A program made the translations under genes and the position numbers. This document shows positions 35,345 to 44,212 of a stretch of 64,000 nucleotides of DNA, one piece after another (within the stretch, counting starts at the first letter, position 1; every line of letters starts with the position of its first letter). Location: positions 124,001-188,000 of the forward strand of contig JADFXM010000001.1 in the NCBI GenBank assembly GCA_015233565.1. Reading direction: 5' to 3'. The DNA comes from Candidatus Rifleibacteriota bacterium (GTDB lineage Bacteria; Muiribacteriota; Ozemobacteria; Ozemobacterales; Ozemobacteraceae). A model generated the notes under the pieces. It was not told the DNA's origin. It was given only the letters and a program-made list of their open reading frames with translations, and searched no databases.

Positions 35345-37774
35345 ATGACTAAGATCTCAAAAAACTGGTGGGAAAGTCTTTTTTCGCGGGAGAAATCATT
35401 TCGAATTCAAGCAATTGAAGAAGGAACTTTTCAGGGAAAAACCCAGGAGGACCTGAACCGGCTTCTCAAACTTAAAGAACAGGAAAAGGATGAAGAATGC
35501 CTTTTTTTGCTCGATTGTGCCATTACAGCGATTCAGGGAAGATTACCCGCTGCTCTCCCAAGTTCACCGGAACAACAGTCAGAAGACTCTTTCATTGTAC
35601 AATTTCAAAATGCGGATTCTCAAACACGCGCTAAAATGTTGTTGAAACTCGATCGAAAACAAAGGGAATTCCTTGCCAAGCTTGCTCCTGATTTGCTGGT
35701 AAACGAGCAAAATCCAGCTGTTGCTGCCACAATAATAAGGATTTTCTGCGAATTCTGGTCTCGAGACAAATTGAACTTGTTTCTTTCCCGCCTGTCAGAT
35801 TCCTCCTTAATTCTTCGTCTTGCAGCACTGGAAGCATTGGTAAAATTAGCTCCCGATGGTCTTTTGAAGCTTCTTCCCAGGTTGTTATGTTCTGAGGACC
35901 CTCGAATTAGATCTTTGGCAATTGAAGCTTTGGAAAAACTTGATAAAGACGAAGCTTTAAACCATCTTGAAAACCTCCTACTTTCTAACAACCCCGATCA
36001 CAAAAAAGCAGTGCTGCCACATCTATTTATGCTTCCCTTTGAAGATGTAAGAAAAATTGCCTTAAAGTTTTTAGTTTCAGAAAAAGATTCGGATTTGTTA
36101 GTAAAAATTGGAATGCTATTCGAAATCAATCCTGATCCTGAAATTCCGTTAATCCTATGGGAAATATCTGAAATGTCTCCTAAACCAAAATCCGAAATTG
36201 TTAAGCAGATTTTGGCTGGGGCAATGAATGTAATAAAAGAAGCAGAACTTCTAACTGAAAGTTTTGATTCTTACAAATCCCGACTTCAGGAAACTGTTAA
36301 AAAACGCATGGCAACAAGATTTGTAAAACAGTGCGTTTCCAAGATGTCAGGTGATGAGTCTGCGATCGATAGAGAATTGCGAGATGTTATTGAAAGCAAG
36401 ATTGCCCATCCGCTTATCAGAAGCGCTTTTGAAGAATCATTATCCTGGCCGGTTTCGGAGAAGATTAAAGGGCTTGTAAAAAATTTGTTAGGAGAGAAAA
36501 CTCCTGGAGGGGATGATTCTCTGGCTCTTATTGAGAAAAAGGAATCATCGAAACCCGAAGCTTCCGAAAAGGATAAGAAAATTCGGCAAATTGCCAATTT
36601 TACGGAATCCGATTTTGAAGTTGCCTTGCCAACCATTAAAGCCATTTTAGCTGATCCTGGTTCCCCGAGCGATTTGCTTGCGGTGACACTTCGGGCGGCC
36701 AAAAAAATATTCCCTGCTGAGAAAAGAAGCAGTTTTACGGAATTTAACGAAAAAGCGAATGAATGGCTAAAGTCTTCTGAGCCAAATTTAGCGAGTGCAG
36801 CACTTGAATTTTTATTCATATTTGCATATGACTACATAATGCCATTTATTGGGGGATTTCTGAGATCCCCAATGAAGCGTCTTCAAGGAACTGCCCTGGA
36901 AATCATAACAGAACTGGATCCCTCACAAGGGGTTTCTATCTTGATGGCAATGTTAAAGAAAGCTGAGCCTGAAGAACGCAAATCAATCCTTTCATTTTTT
37001 GTGTATTTTGACTTTTCTTTGATCAGAGAGCAACTGACAGAGTTCATTTGTCTTAATTCGGAAAAAGAATTTTTTGAAGCTTCTCTTTTTCTTTTTCAGA
37101 CTAATCCTGAAATTGAAAATTTGTATTTCTTATTTAAATTTGAAAATTTATTGCCTCCGAATTTGTCTGTTTTAGCCCAAAAAGCCAGACTTTCGGTTAT
37201 TTCATTTTTGATGGAACAAAAACTTCTGACCTCCGAAAGCTTAAAAGCTCATGAAGAGAAATTTCAGCTTCGTTTCAGAAAAGAGCGAGATGCCAGAAAT
37301 GCTATTATTGCCGAGTATTCTCTTAAGAAATTGAAAAAACCGGAAGAAGGAGTGAACTTTTTAGAAAGCGATGAATTCCAAAATTACCTAGCAACTGGTT
37401 CTGCTATTGTAAAAAAAATTGCTGAATTGGCAAGAATGAGAAAAATACAAGTTCTTGCCGGAATTGTTTTGGTTATTCTTCTTTTGGGTTCATTTTTTGT
37501 CCATAGAAAAGATGGTAAGCCCAAACCAATGGAGACATCGGGGGCGCTTCCATCAAAGGAAGTGGCTATTACAGGAAGTGTTTTTGATTTGGACAAGCGC
37601 TCTTCAATGGTTATGATATTATCAACCGATAATAAGAAATATCTTTTTGAGTTGCCTCCAATGCTGATTTCAAACCTTTCTCAGGGTGATAAAGTCGGAG
37701 CGGTTCTTGTTCCATATCGACTAGGCCCTGACGGGATATTCATATCAAAAGCACAACGTTTTAACAAAAAGTAA
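35345..37774 (+). CDS. Membrane-anchored HEAT protein, paralogue 2
   Basis: 809 residues. About 690 residues of helical HEAT-like repeats (EALEALVKLAPDGLLKLLPR, EALNHLENLLLSNNPDHKK, MLPFEDVRKIALKFL) are followed by one TM segment (IQVLAGIVLVILLLGSFFV, near residue 705). A basic/Pro linker and a small C-terminal domain of about 70 residues (VAITGSVFDLDKRSSMVMIL, SNLSQGDKVGAVLVPYRLG) complete it. The C-terminal domain matches that of the protein at 58161. With the repeats inside, the small domain would lie outside. It lies between the phosphatase and STAS genes, 13 bases before the latter, so it probably scaffolds or senses for that pair. Confidence 0.8.
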   Translation: MTKISKNWWESLFSREKSFRIQAIEEGTFQGKTQEDLNRLLKLKEQEKDEECLFLLDCAITAIQGRLPAALPSSPEQQSEDSFIVQFQNADSQTRAKMLLKLDRKQREFLAKLAPDLLVNEQNPAVAATIIRIFCEFWSRDKLNLFLSRLSDSSLILRLAALEALVKLAPDGLLKLLPRLLCSEDPRIRSLAIEALEKLDKDEALNHLENLLLSNNPDHKKAVLPHLFMLPFEDVRKIALKFLVSEKDSDLLVKIGMLFEINPDPEIPLILWEISEMSPKPKSEIVKQILAGAMNVIKEAELLTESFDSYKSRLQETVKKRMATRFVKQCVSKMSGDESAIDRELRDVIESKIAHPLIRSAFEESLSWPVSEKIKGLVKNLLGEKTPGGDDSLALIEKKESSKPEASEKDKKIRQIANFTESDFEVALPTIKAILADPGSPSDLLAVTLRAAKKIFPAEKRSSFTEFNEKANEWLKSSEPNLASAALEFLFIFAYDYIMPFIGGFLRSPMKRLQGTALEIITELDPSQGVSILMAMLKKAEPEERKSILSFFVYFDFSLIREQLTEFICLNSEKEFFEASLFLFQTNPEIENLYFLFKFENLLPPNLSVLAQKARLSVISFLMEQKLLTSESLKAHEEKFQLRFRKERDARNAIIAEYSLKKLKKPEEGVNFLESDEFQNYLATGSAIVKKIAELARMRKIQVLAGIVLVILLLGSFFVHRKDGKPKPMETSGALPSKEVAITGSVFDLDKRSSMVMILSTDNKKYLFELPPMLISNLSQGDKVGAVLVPYRLGPDGIFISKAQRFNKK

Positions 37775-37787
37775 AAAGGAGAAAAAA

Positions 37788-38144
37788 ATGTCGGCTTCCG
37801 AAATTGTTACACGCGAAGAAGGAACAGAAATTATTATTATTGGCGTTCAGGGCTACTTTGATGATGTGTGTGGAAAGAATGTTCGTACAGCTCTTGAAAC
37901 GTATTTACGTAAAGGTGTCGTAAAAATCATTCTGGATGTGGGGGGAGCGAAAAATATCAACAGTTTGGGAGTTGCTTCAGTACTCAAAATGGTTCTTCTT
38001 GTACTGGACAACTACAAAGGAAGATTCCTCATTACAGGTTTGAACAGTTTGAAAAAATCTGTTTTCGAGCTGACCGGGGTTATTCCTCTTGCTGAAGTTG
38101 TTGAAACTGTAGATGATGGAATAAAGCAATTAAAAGCCGGTTGA
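37788..38144 (+). CDS. STAS-domain anti-anti-sigma-like protein
   Basis: 118 residues, the size of SpoIIAA/RsbV. A strand-helix pattern (EIIIIGVQGYFDD; VVKIILDVGGAKNINSLGVA; KGRFLITGLNSLKKSVFELTG) matches STAS. The usual phospho-Ser site D.SG is represented by NINSLGV, so Ser within NSLG is the likely phosphorylation site. A strong AAGGAG box precedes the ATG. It is the probable substrate of the phosphatase at 32429, in a partner-switching pathway; no anti-sigma kinase gene is in the window. Confidence 0.88.
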   Translation: MSASEIVTREEGTEIIIIGVQGYFDDVCGKNVRTALETYLRKGVVKIILDVGGAKNINSLGVASVLKMVLLVLDNYKGRFLITGLNSLKKSVFELTGVIPLAEVVETVDDGIKQLKAG

Positions 38145-38159
38145 GCTAAGTATACGGGT

Positions 38160-38187
38160 TTGACTTAAACTACTGATCATATATTAT
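38160..38187 (+). promoter_or_regulatory. Probable promoter before the methyltransferase
   Basis: TTGACT (38160-38165) and TATTAT (38182-38187) with a 16-base spacer, 88 bases before the ATG at 38275. Confidence 0.45.
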
Positions 38188-38274
38188 GGTTATCTTCCGA
38201 TGATTTCTTTGACCTTTAACCGAATAAGTAATATTGAGTTTAATAATTAATTAATAGGTAAGATTCGGATCAAA

Positions 38275-38886
38275 ATGGAAATTGGGGATTCAGATTACAC
38301 CGATTTTTTAAAAAGTACTGAAAAAGGTTTTATTCGAAAAATTCTGGATGTCCAACTTCCATATAAATGGAATCTCCGCAGGCTGAACCTTGGAAAAACA
38401 CTTGATGTTGGCTGTGGAATCGGAAGAAACCTTCAAACCCTTAGTAAGGAATCAGTTGGGGTTGATATCAATCGGTTTTCGGTTTCGGAATGTCGACAAA
38501 AGGGCTTGAATGCTTTTCTTCCGAATGACTTTTTTAATTTGTTTTCTGCTAAAGATTCTGGGAAGAACGTTTTTGACTCCATTCTGTTTTCACATGTCCT
38601 TGAACATATGAAGGAAAGTGAAATCCCCAAGACAATTTTTAAATATCTGGGTTTTCTGAAAAACAATGGAAAGGTTGTTTTTATTTCTCCCCAAGAAGCT
38701 GGCTATAAAAACGACCCAACACACAGGACTTTTGTTGATTTTGATTATTTACTTCGAATTGCCATAGAATTCCGCCTTAGACTAATCAGGAAATTTTCTT
38801 TTCCCTTTCCACGAATTTTTGGAAAAATTTTTCTTTATAACGAATTTATTTTAGTATTACGATTTTTAAACATTCTTGCGAATTAG
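38275..38886 (+). CDS. Class I SAM-dependent methyltransferase
   Basis: 203 residues. The SAM-binding motif TLDVGCGIGRNLQTL and the following acidic VGVDINRF are clear, then SILFSHVLEHMKESE as motif II. The C-terminus (DFDYLLRIAIEFRLRLIRKF) is basic and hydrophobic, as in methyltransferases that act on lipid or lipid-linked glycan. It begins the glycan-modification region; the ribosome site is weak. Substrate unknown. Confidence 0.85.
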   Translation: MEIGDSDYTDFLKSTEKGFIRKILDVQLPYKWNLRRLNLGKTLDVGCGIGRNLQTLSKESVGVDINRFSVSECRQKGLNAFLPNDFFNLFSAKDSGKNVFDSILFSHVLEHMKESEIPKTIFKYLGFLKNNGKVVFISPQEAGYKNDPTHRTFVDFDYLLRIAIEFRLRLIRKFSFPFPRIFGKIFLYNEFILVLRFLNILAN

Positions 38887-39040
38887 ATAAATTTCTGCTA
38901 TTTTCATATGAGTGGCCTTGTATTAACAATGGCATGTCTGATTGCTTCAGCCAAACATGGCTCGCAATGACCCTGTGGATCACTGTTTTTGGGTTTTAGC
39001 GAAGCAAAATCTTTGAAATCCCAGGACAAAGAGCCTATTG

Positions 39041-40558
39041 ATGAAAATTCCCCGGAATACAAGCAGATGTCTGATTTTATTTTTGTTTGGCATCCTGCTT
39101 TTATCCTTATTTCTTAGACTTTTCCAATTTTTTGCCCAAATAGATGATCACCATGGCTGGAGGCAAGCACAAAACATTGTTTGTTCCTCTCAGATTATTT
39201 CTTTAGGTTGGGAAGGTTTCTTTTTTCCAATTTTTCCCGGATATGGAATTTCTGGCCATGTATGCCTGGAACTCCCTTTAATTCAACTTTTAGTTGCAAT
39301 GATATTTAAGCTGGGGATACCGTTTGAATTGGCAGGACGAATTGTTGGGATCTTTTTTTCCTTGGCGCAGGGAGCGCTTTTATTTATTTGGGTCAGGCAT
39401 TCAACTCGAAGTGCTCGTTTAGGGCTTATTTCAGCCGCGCTTTGGGGAATACTTCCGTTGTCGGTGTACTACGGACGAACGACTGTGCTGGAAATTCCTG
39501 CTGTGTTTTTTTTCTCGCTTTTTCTTTTTGCTTTCCAACTCTGGGCGAGTGGTTTTCGACTTTTCCACTTTTGGCTCTGGGTCATTTCCGGAACAGTTTT
39601 GGGGCTTATTCGGCCTAATTTTTTAGTTGTACTTTCCCTGGTTCTTCTCAGACAAATTTGGCTTTTTCGGAAGGAAATTTGGAAGGGAAATTTTTTCCGC
39701 CTTTTGATTGGTTTGGGGATGATAGTTTCTATTACCGTCGGATGGCGGGGAATTGCAGATAATGAAACACTTCGTCTAAATCCTTCAATGGCTTTTCAGA
39801 ACCTGCTAGGACATTATTTTGGTAATTCATTTTCGAGTGCTCTGAGTCAAATTCAAGTGGTTTTTTCTCGCGAACTTTTTGAGGGCTTTTTGTTTTCACA
39901 TATTGGTATTCTTCTTCTTCTATTGGGATTTTTCTCGAGAAAGAATTACAAAATTTCTTTCTTGGGACCTCTTCGCTGGGGAATTTTTGGCTTTTTGATT
40001 TACATTTGTGTATTCCCAAATCTTAATTTTCAACACACCTATTATTCGTTGGTTGTTTATTCTGTTGCCGTTCCAATAATGGCAAATGGTTTTGACGTAT
40101 TTATCCGGCGAGCAACAAAAAGGCAGATTTTTAGGCTGATTATTGCTGTGTTTGTGTTGATCAGTATAGGAAAAGAAACTATTGAAATTTTTAGTCGACT
40201 AACCAGACCAACGGTTCCGGATACCCAAATTTATGCTGCAATCTCAAGGCAATTTATTCCAAGTGGAAAAAGGGTCTCCATTCTTACTCCATTCTGGTCT
40301 GAAAATTTATTGCACAGATATTTAATTCCCGGAGCATTTGAAAGTAAAGATGTAGTAAAATTTGATAAGAAAGAATTGGCTAGAATCATGGGAGAGGGTT
40401 TTGATTACTTGCTTATTGAAGACCCGATTATAGGAATTTCTGTAAACCCTTTACTTAGCAATATTATTCCAAAATCAGCTTTGATAACTTACAATCAGTA
40501 TGTGGCTATTGCCGATTTGGCAAAAATTCCCGGTCGAAGAACGAATAGGACAAAATGA
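39041..40558 (+). CDS. GT-C glycosyltransferase, family 39 (ArnT-like) membrane protein
   Basis: 505 residues from the ATG at 39041 (a TTG directly before it is also in frame). About ten to eleven TM segments. The first outer loop contains DDHHGWRQAQ, matching the Asp and HGWRQA pattern of ArnT/PMT-2-like enzymes that use polyprenyl-phosphate sugars. It would add a sugar to a lipid or glycan on the outer face of the inner membrane. Its stop overlaps the radical SAM start as ATGA, tying the two in one operon. Confidence 0.85.
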   Translation: MKIPRNTSRCLILFLFGILLLSLFLRLFQFFAQIDDHHGWRQAQNIVCSSQIISLGWEGFFFPIFPGYGISGHVCLELPLIQLLVAMIFKLGIPFELAGRIVGIFFSLAQGALLFIWVRHSTRSARLGLISAALWGILPLSVYYGRTTVLEIPAVFFFSLFLFAFQLWASGFRLFHFWLWVISGTVLGLIRPNFLVVLSLVLLRQIWLFRKEIWKGNFFRLLIGLGMIVSITVGWRGIADNETLRLNPSMAFQNLLGHYFGNSFSSALSQIQVVFSRELFEGFLFSHIGILLLLLGFFSRKNYKISFLGPLRWGIFGFLIYICVFPNLNFQHTYYSLVVYSVAVPIMANGFDVFIRRATKRQIFRLIIAVFVLISIGKETIEIFSRLTRPTVPDTQIYAAISRQFIPSGKRVSILTPFWSENLLHRYLIPGAFESKDVVKFDKKELARIMGEGFDYLLIEDPIIGISVNPLLSNIIPKSALITYNQYVAIADLAKIPGRRTNRTK

Positions 40559-41943
40559 TTTTGAATCCCTCCATTGTTTTATTAGTCCCACCAGGTCCTA
40601 GCCATTATTTGACTCCACCTCTCGGACTCGGCTATCTCGCAGGTGCTTTGAAGAGGCTAAAAATAGGTGAGGTTAAAATTCTTGACTCCAAGCTTTTAGG
40701 TTTTGACATTAAACAAATTATAGAATGTCTTGTTTCAATATCTCCTGATTTTGTTGGAATAACTGTTTTTTCAATGGAAGTTGAATGTTCTAGAAGACTT
40801 GCAAAAGAAATTCGCCTTAAATTGCCGAACACTTGTATAATTTTTGGTGGTCCACACATTACTGCCCTAGGAGCGGAGTCCCTGAGTCAGTTCCCTGAGG
40901 CACATGCATTAATGTCAGGTGAGGGCGAAAAAAGTTTTGTACAATTTGTCCGGGGAGTTGTAAATAAAACCTCATTAGAGGGAATTCCCGGATTAATAAC
41001 TCGTGAAACGACTTTTGTTCCCCCGGAACCAATAGAGGATCTTGATTCCATTGGATTTCCCGATTGGGAACTGATTGCTCCTCATACCTATCCACCGCTT
41101 CCTCAGGGTGCTTTTTTTGAAAAATGGCCAATTGCACCGATATTGACGAGTCGAGGTTGCCCATTTCATTGTTCCTACTGTGCCGGACATCTTACTATGG
41201 GTCGAAAACTCCGTTTCAGGAGCTTGAATTCCATATTTGATGAAATTGATACGCTTTTTTCAAAATTTGGGGTTAGAGAATTCCATATTGTTGACGATTC
41301 TTTTTCCCAGGAAAAATCACGGGTTCTTGAATTTTGTAAATATTTCCGAAAACTTCCTGAAACTTGTTCTTTCACATTTCCAAACGGGCTTCGACTTGAT
41401 ACTTTGGATAGAGAAATGTTGGACGTTATGAAAAAATCTGGTTTGCATAGCCCGACTCTGGGCATTGAATCGGGATCTCAGAGAATTTTGGATAAAATGA
41501 AAAAAGGACTGAGCCTTGAAATTATCAAAGAGAAAGTTTTGTTGATGAGTGATTTGGATCTTAAGCCCAATGCTTTTTTCATCATCGGTTACCCCGGAGA
41601 AACAAAGAAAGATATTCAGAAAACAATAGATTTTGCTCTATCGCTTCCGTTAAACCGTGTTCAATTTTCAAATTTTCTCCCACTTCCAGGAACAGAAATT
41701 ACCAAAGAACTCCAAAATTCCCATAACCTTGAGCGAATTCCGTATGAAGCCTTGCATTACGCATGCGAAGCGTATACACCAAAAGGTTTTAAACCTGGTG
41801 AAATTAAGTATTTTCAGCGAAAAGCCAATAGAAAATTCTATATGCGTCCTTCAAGGATAATCGAACTGCTCAAATCCGTGAAGAGTTTTCGGCATTTCAG
41901 ACTTCTTTTGAAACGAATGTTGGACTATGCAATCAAGTTCTAA
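40555..41943 (+). CDS. B12-binding-type radical SAM protein A
   Basis: 462 residues. Residues 1-150 form a B12-binding-like Rossmann domain (IVLLVPPGPSHYLTPPLGLG, FVGITVFSMEV, IIFGGPHITALG). The [4Fe-4S] motif C-x3-C-x2-C is in LTSRGCPFHCSYCAGH, followed by the radical SAM barrel (FHIVDDSF; GIESGSQRILDKMKKGLS; FIIGYPGET). Members of this group methylate or rearrange unactivated carbons, often in lipids or glycans. The gene overlaps the GT-C gene by four bases and the FAD oxidoreductase by 17. No DxHxxG cobalamin motif is obvious, so true B12 use is uncertain. Confidence 0.88.
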   Translation: MILNPSIVLLVPPGPSHYLTPPLGLGYLAGALKRLKIGEVKILDSKLLGFDIKQIIECLVSISPDFVGITVFSMEVECSRRLAKEIRLKLPNTCIIFGGPHITALGAESLSQFPEAHALMSGEGEKSFVQFVRGVVNKTSLEGIPGLITRETTFVPPEPIEDLDSIGFPDWELIAPHTYPPLPQGAFFEKWPIAPILTSRGCPFHCSYCAGHLTMGRKLRFRSLNSIFDEIDTLFSKFGVREFHIVDDSFSQEKSRVLEFCKYFRKLPETCSFTFPNGLRLDTLDREMLDVMKKSGLHSPTLGIESGSQRILDKMKKGLSLEIIKEKVLLMSDLDLKPNAFFIIGYPGETKKDIQKTIDFALSLPLNRVQFSNFLPLPGTEITKELQNSHNLERIPYEALHYACEAYTPKGFKPGEIKYFQRKANRKFYMRPSRIIELLKSVKSFRHFRLLLKRMLDYAIKF

Positions 41944-43222
41944 AATCGCCATCATTGGTGGGGGAATATCAGGTCTTTGGTTAGCAAGGAAACTTCTTGT
42001 TCAAGGGCACACTGTGACCGTATTCGAAAAAGAAGAGCAATCTGGTGGGCTTCTTTCCGGAACTGATTTTTGTGGAAGAAAAATCGATCGTTTTTATCAT
42101 TTTATTTGCCGCGCAGACTCAACTTTCCAAGAGGAAATAAGACTTTTTCCTTCAGAAAAAAAATTCTTTTGGAAGGAGGGAAAAACAGCCAATTTTATAA
42201 ATGGAAAGCTTTACCCATTTTCCACTCCCATAGATTTGATGAACTTTTCGCCACTTCCCCCTCTCAGACGCATTTTATTTGGAATGTTTACTCTTTCGTG
42301 CCGTTACCGAAATGATTGGCAAAAATTGGATTCGATTACCGCCTTGGAATGGTTGGAAGGGGCCCTGGGAAAACAAGCCTTGAACTCAGTTTTTTTGCCA
42401 CTCTTACTTTTTAAATTCGGCCCGTACTATGATAAAATCTCCGCTGCCTGGATGTGGCACAGAATCCATCGTGTGGCGAAAAGTCGCTGGGGTTTATTCG
42501 GAATTGAAAAATATGGAATGTACGGCAAGGGATTTTATGAATTAATCTCAGAACTGCAATTGGATATCAAAAGAAGAGGGGGTAAAATAATCACAAACAC
42601 TTTGATTGAGCAAATTTCCTGCAACGAAGGGAAAGCTTCAGGCCTTCGGTTCAATAAGAAAATCGAGAAGTTTGATTTTATTTTTTCAACGATTCCCCTT
42701 CCAGCTTTGTGCGAAATCCTGCCTGAACAATATAAAGGCGGACTTCCCAAAGTCGAGTATCTTGGCGTTCAATGTCTTTTGATTGGCACGAAGAAACCAA
42801 TTTCACCGGTTTTTTGGCTAAACCTTTTTCATGATGGAATTCCCTTCAATGGGATTATTACTCCTGATTATTTGGCGAACGAGAAGCCCAATATTTTTGT
42901 TCACTATGTTCCCTTCTATCTTTCACCAAGCCATCCCATTTTTTCGTATGACACTCGGGAGTTGAGAAATCTAGTAGTACCACAATTAAAGAATCTTTTT
43001 CCGGAATTTAGGGAAACAGAATTGGTGGATTTTCAATCATTCAAATATTCCTTTGCACAGCCAATTTGCTTGGTAGGTTTCGGAAATATAAAATCGCACA
43101 CAGTTTCCGGGTTAAGGAATTTTTGCTTTCTTGATGCTGCTCACCTTTATCCATCAGATCGAACAATATCGGGATTAATGGAAAAGGTGGCAGATTTATC
43201 TAATTCGGCATTTCTTTCTTAA
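41927..43222 (+). CDS. FAD-dependent oxidoreductase, amine oxidase/HemG-like fold
   Basis: 431 residues. The dinucleotide-binding loop IAIIGGGISGLWLARKL and the acidic VFEKEEQSGGL mark an FAD Rossmann domain. DRFYHFICRADS and the late YPSDRTISGLMEKV match the FAD oxidoreductases of polysaccharide loci that resemble protoporphyrinogen oxidase or UDP-galactopyranose mutase. The reaction could be oxidation, desaturation or ring contraction of a sugar or lipid; sequence alone does not decide. Overlaps the radical SAM gene, so both act in one pathway. Confidence 0.82.
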   Translation: MQSSSKIAIIGGGISGLWLARKLLVQGHTVTVFEKEEQSGGLLSGTDFCGRKIDRFYHFICRADSTFQEEIRLFPSEKKFFWKEGKTANFINGKLYPFSTPIDLMNFSPLPPLRRILFGMFTLSCRYRNDWQKLDSITALEWLEGALGKQALNSVFLPLLLFKFGPYYDKISAAWMWHRIHRVAKSRWGLFGIEKYGMYGKGFYELISELQLDIKRRGGKIITNTLIEQISCNEGKASGLRFNKKIEKFDFIFSTIPLPALCEILPEQYKGGLPKVEYLGVQCLLIGTKKPISPVFWLNLFHDGIPFNGIITPDYLANEKPNIFVHYVPFYLSPSHPIFSYDTRELRNLVVPQLKNLFPEFRETELVDFQSFKYSFAQPICLVGFGNIKSHTVSGLRNFCFLDAAHLYPSDRTISGLMEKVADLSNSAFLS

Positions 43223-43318
43223 AGAAATTTTATTTTTTGATTAAGTAAAGATAATGTATGTTCACTCACAATTTATAGTTTGTGTGTTATAAATATGTAA
43301 TTCTGTGTTGGAATGGCT

Positions 43319-44125
43319 ATGAAAGAAACCCCTTTGATTTCTGTTATTATGCCGGTTTATAACGCTGAAAATTATCTTGGAATTGCTATCGAAAGTATCT
43401 TAAAGCAAACCCTGAGTGATTTTGAGTTTATCGTTGTAAACGATGGTTCATCTGATAACTCAGCAAAGATTCTTGAGCATTATGCAAAAATTGATCCCCG
43501 AATCAGAATATTGAACAATTCGAAAAACGAAGGGATTGTTACAAGTTTAAATTTAGGATTGAGTCATGCTTGTGGTGAATTTATTGCAAGAATGGATGCA
43601 GACGATATTTCGTTGCCTTTTCGCCTGGAAAGGCAAAATCAGTTTTTTCGGATGAATCATGATGTCTTGGCTCTAGGAAGTGCTGTTTCATATATTGACT
43701 CTGTTGGGAGTGAGTTGGAGGTTGTACGAAAATGTGCGTTGCATACTTCCTTCCTTTTTCATAACCCTTTGCTCCATCCAACAGTGATGTTTCGCCGAAA
43801 ACCTTTTATAGATGCTGGATTCTGTTATCGAGAAGAGTTTCGATATGCCGAAGACTATTTCCTGTGGCTTGAGTTGGGGAAAATTGGCAAGTTATGCGCA
43901 TTGGAAGAAGTACTTCTTCTTTATCGTGTAACTCCGCAAGCTTCTCGATTTAAACATTTGAGAGAGATGCTTCTTGCCGGAATACGGGTAAAGATTGCAG
44001 CTAGGCATCGATTAAAGTATCGACCCACTCCTGTGGATCTTTTGCGATTACTTTTGGAAATTCTACTAATGACAATTCCTCAAAAGTCTGTTGAAGTCCT
44101 TTATCTTTTTATGAATTTCAGGTAA
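43319..44125 (+). CDS. Family 2 glycosyltransferase
   Basis: 268 residues from the ATG at 43319 (an ATG at 43313 has its SD-like GGA too close). The GT-A fold is evident: LISVIMPVYNAENYLGIAIES, VVNDGSSDNSAKIL, and the metal-binding ARMDADDISLPFRLE, with the later HPTVMFRRKPF. A C-terminal amphipathic helix (LLLEILLMTIPQKSVEVLYL) may hold it to the membrane. It transfers a sugar from a nucleotide donor. It follows the oxidoreductase by about 95 bases and presumably adds to the same glycan. Confidence 0.92.
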   Translation: MKETPLISVIMPVYNAENYLGIAIESILKQTLSDFEFIVVNDGSSDNSAKILEHYAKIDPRIRILNNSKNEGIVTSLNLGLSHACGEFIARMDADDISLPFRLERQNQFFRMNHDVLALGSAVSYIDSVGSELEVVRKCALHTSFLFHNPLLHPTVMFRRKPFIDAGFCYREEFRYAEDYFLWLELGKIGKLCALEEVLLLYRVTPQASRFKHLREMLLAGIRVKIAARHRLKYRPTPVDLLRLLLEILLMTIPQKSVEVLYLFMNFR

Positions 44126-44212
44126 CATCTCAGTGTTTCTGATAATAACAGCGATTAGCGATTGTAATACTGTTTTGTTAAAAGATGCGATGTCAGGAGT
44201 TTATCGAGGAAA

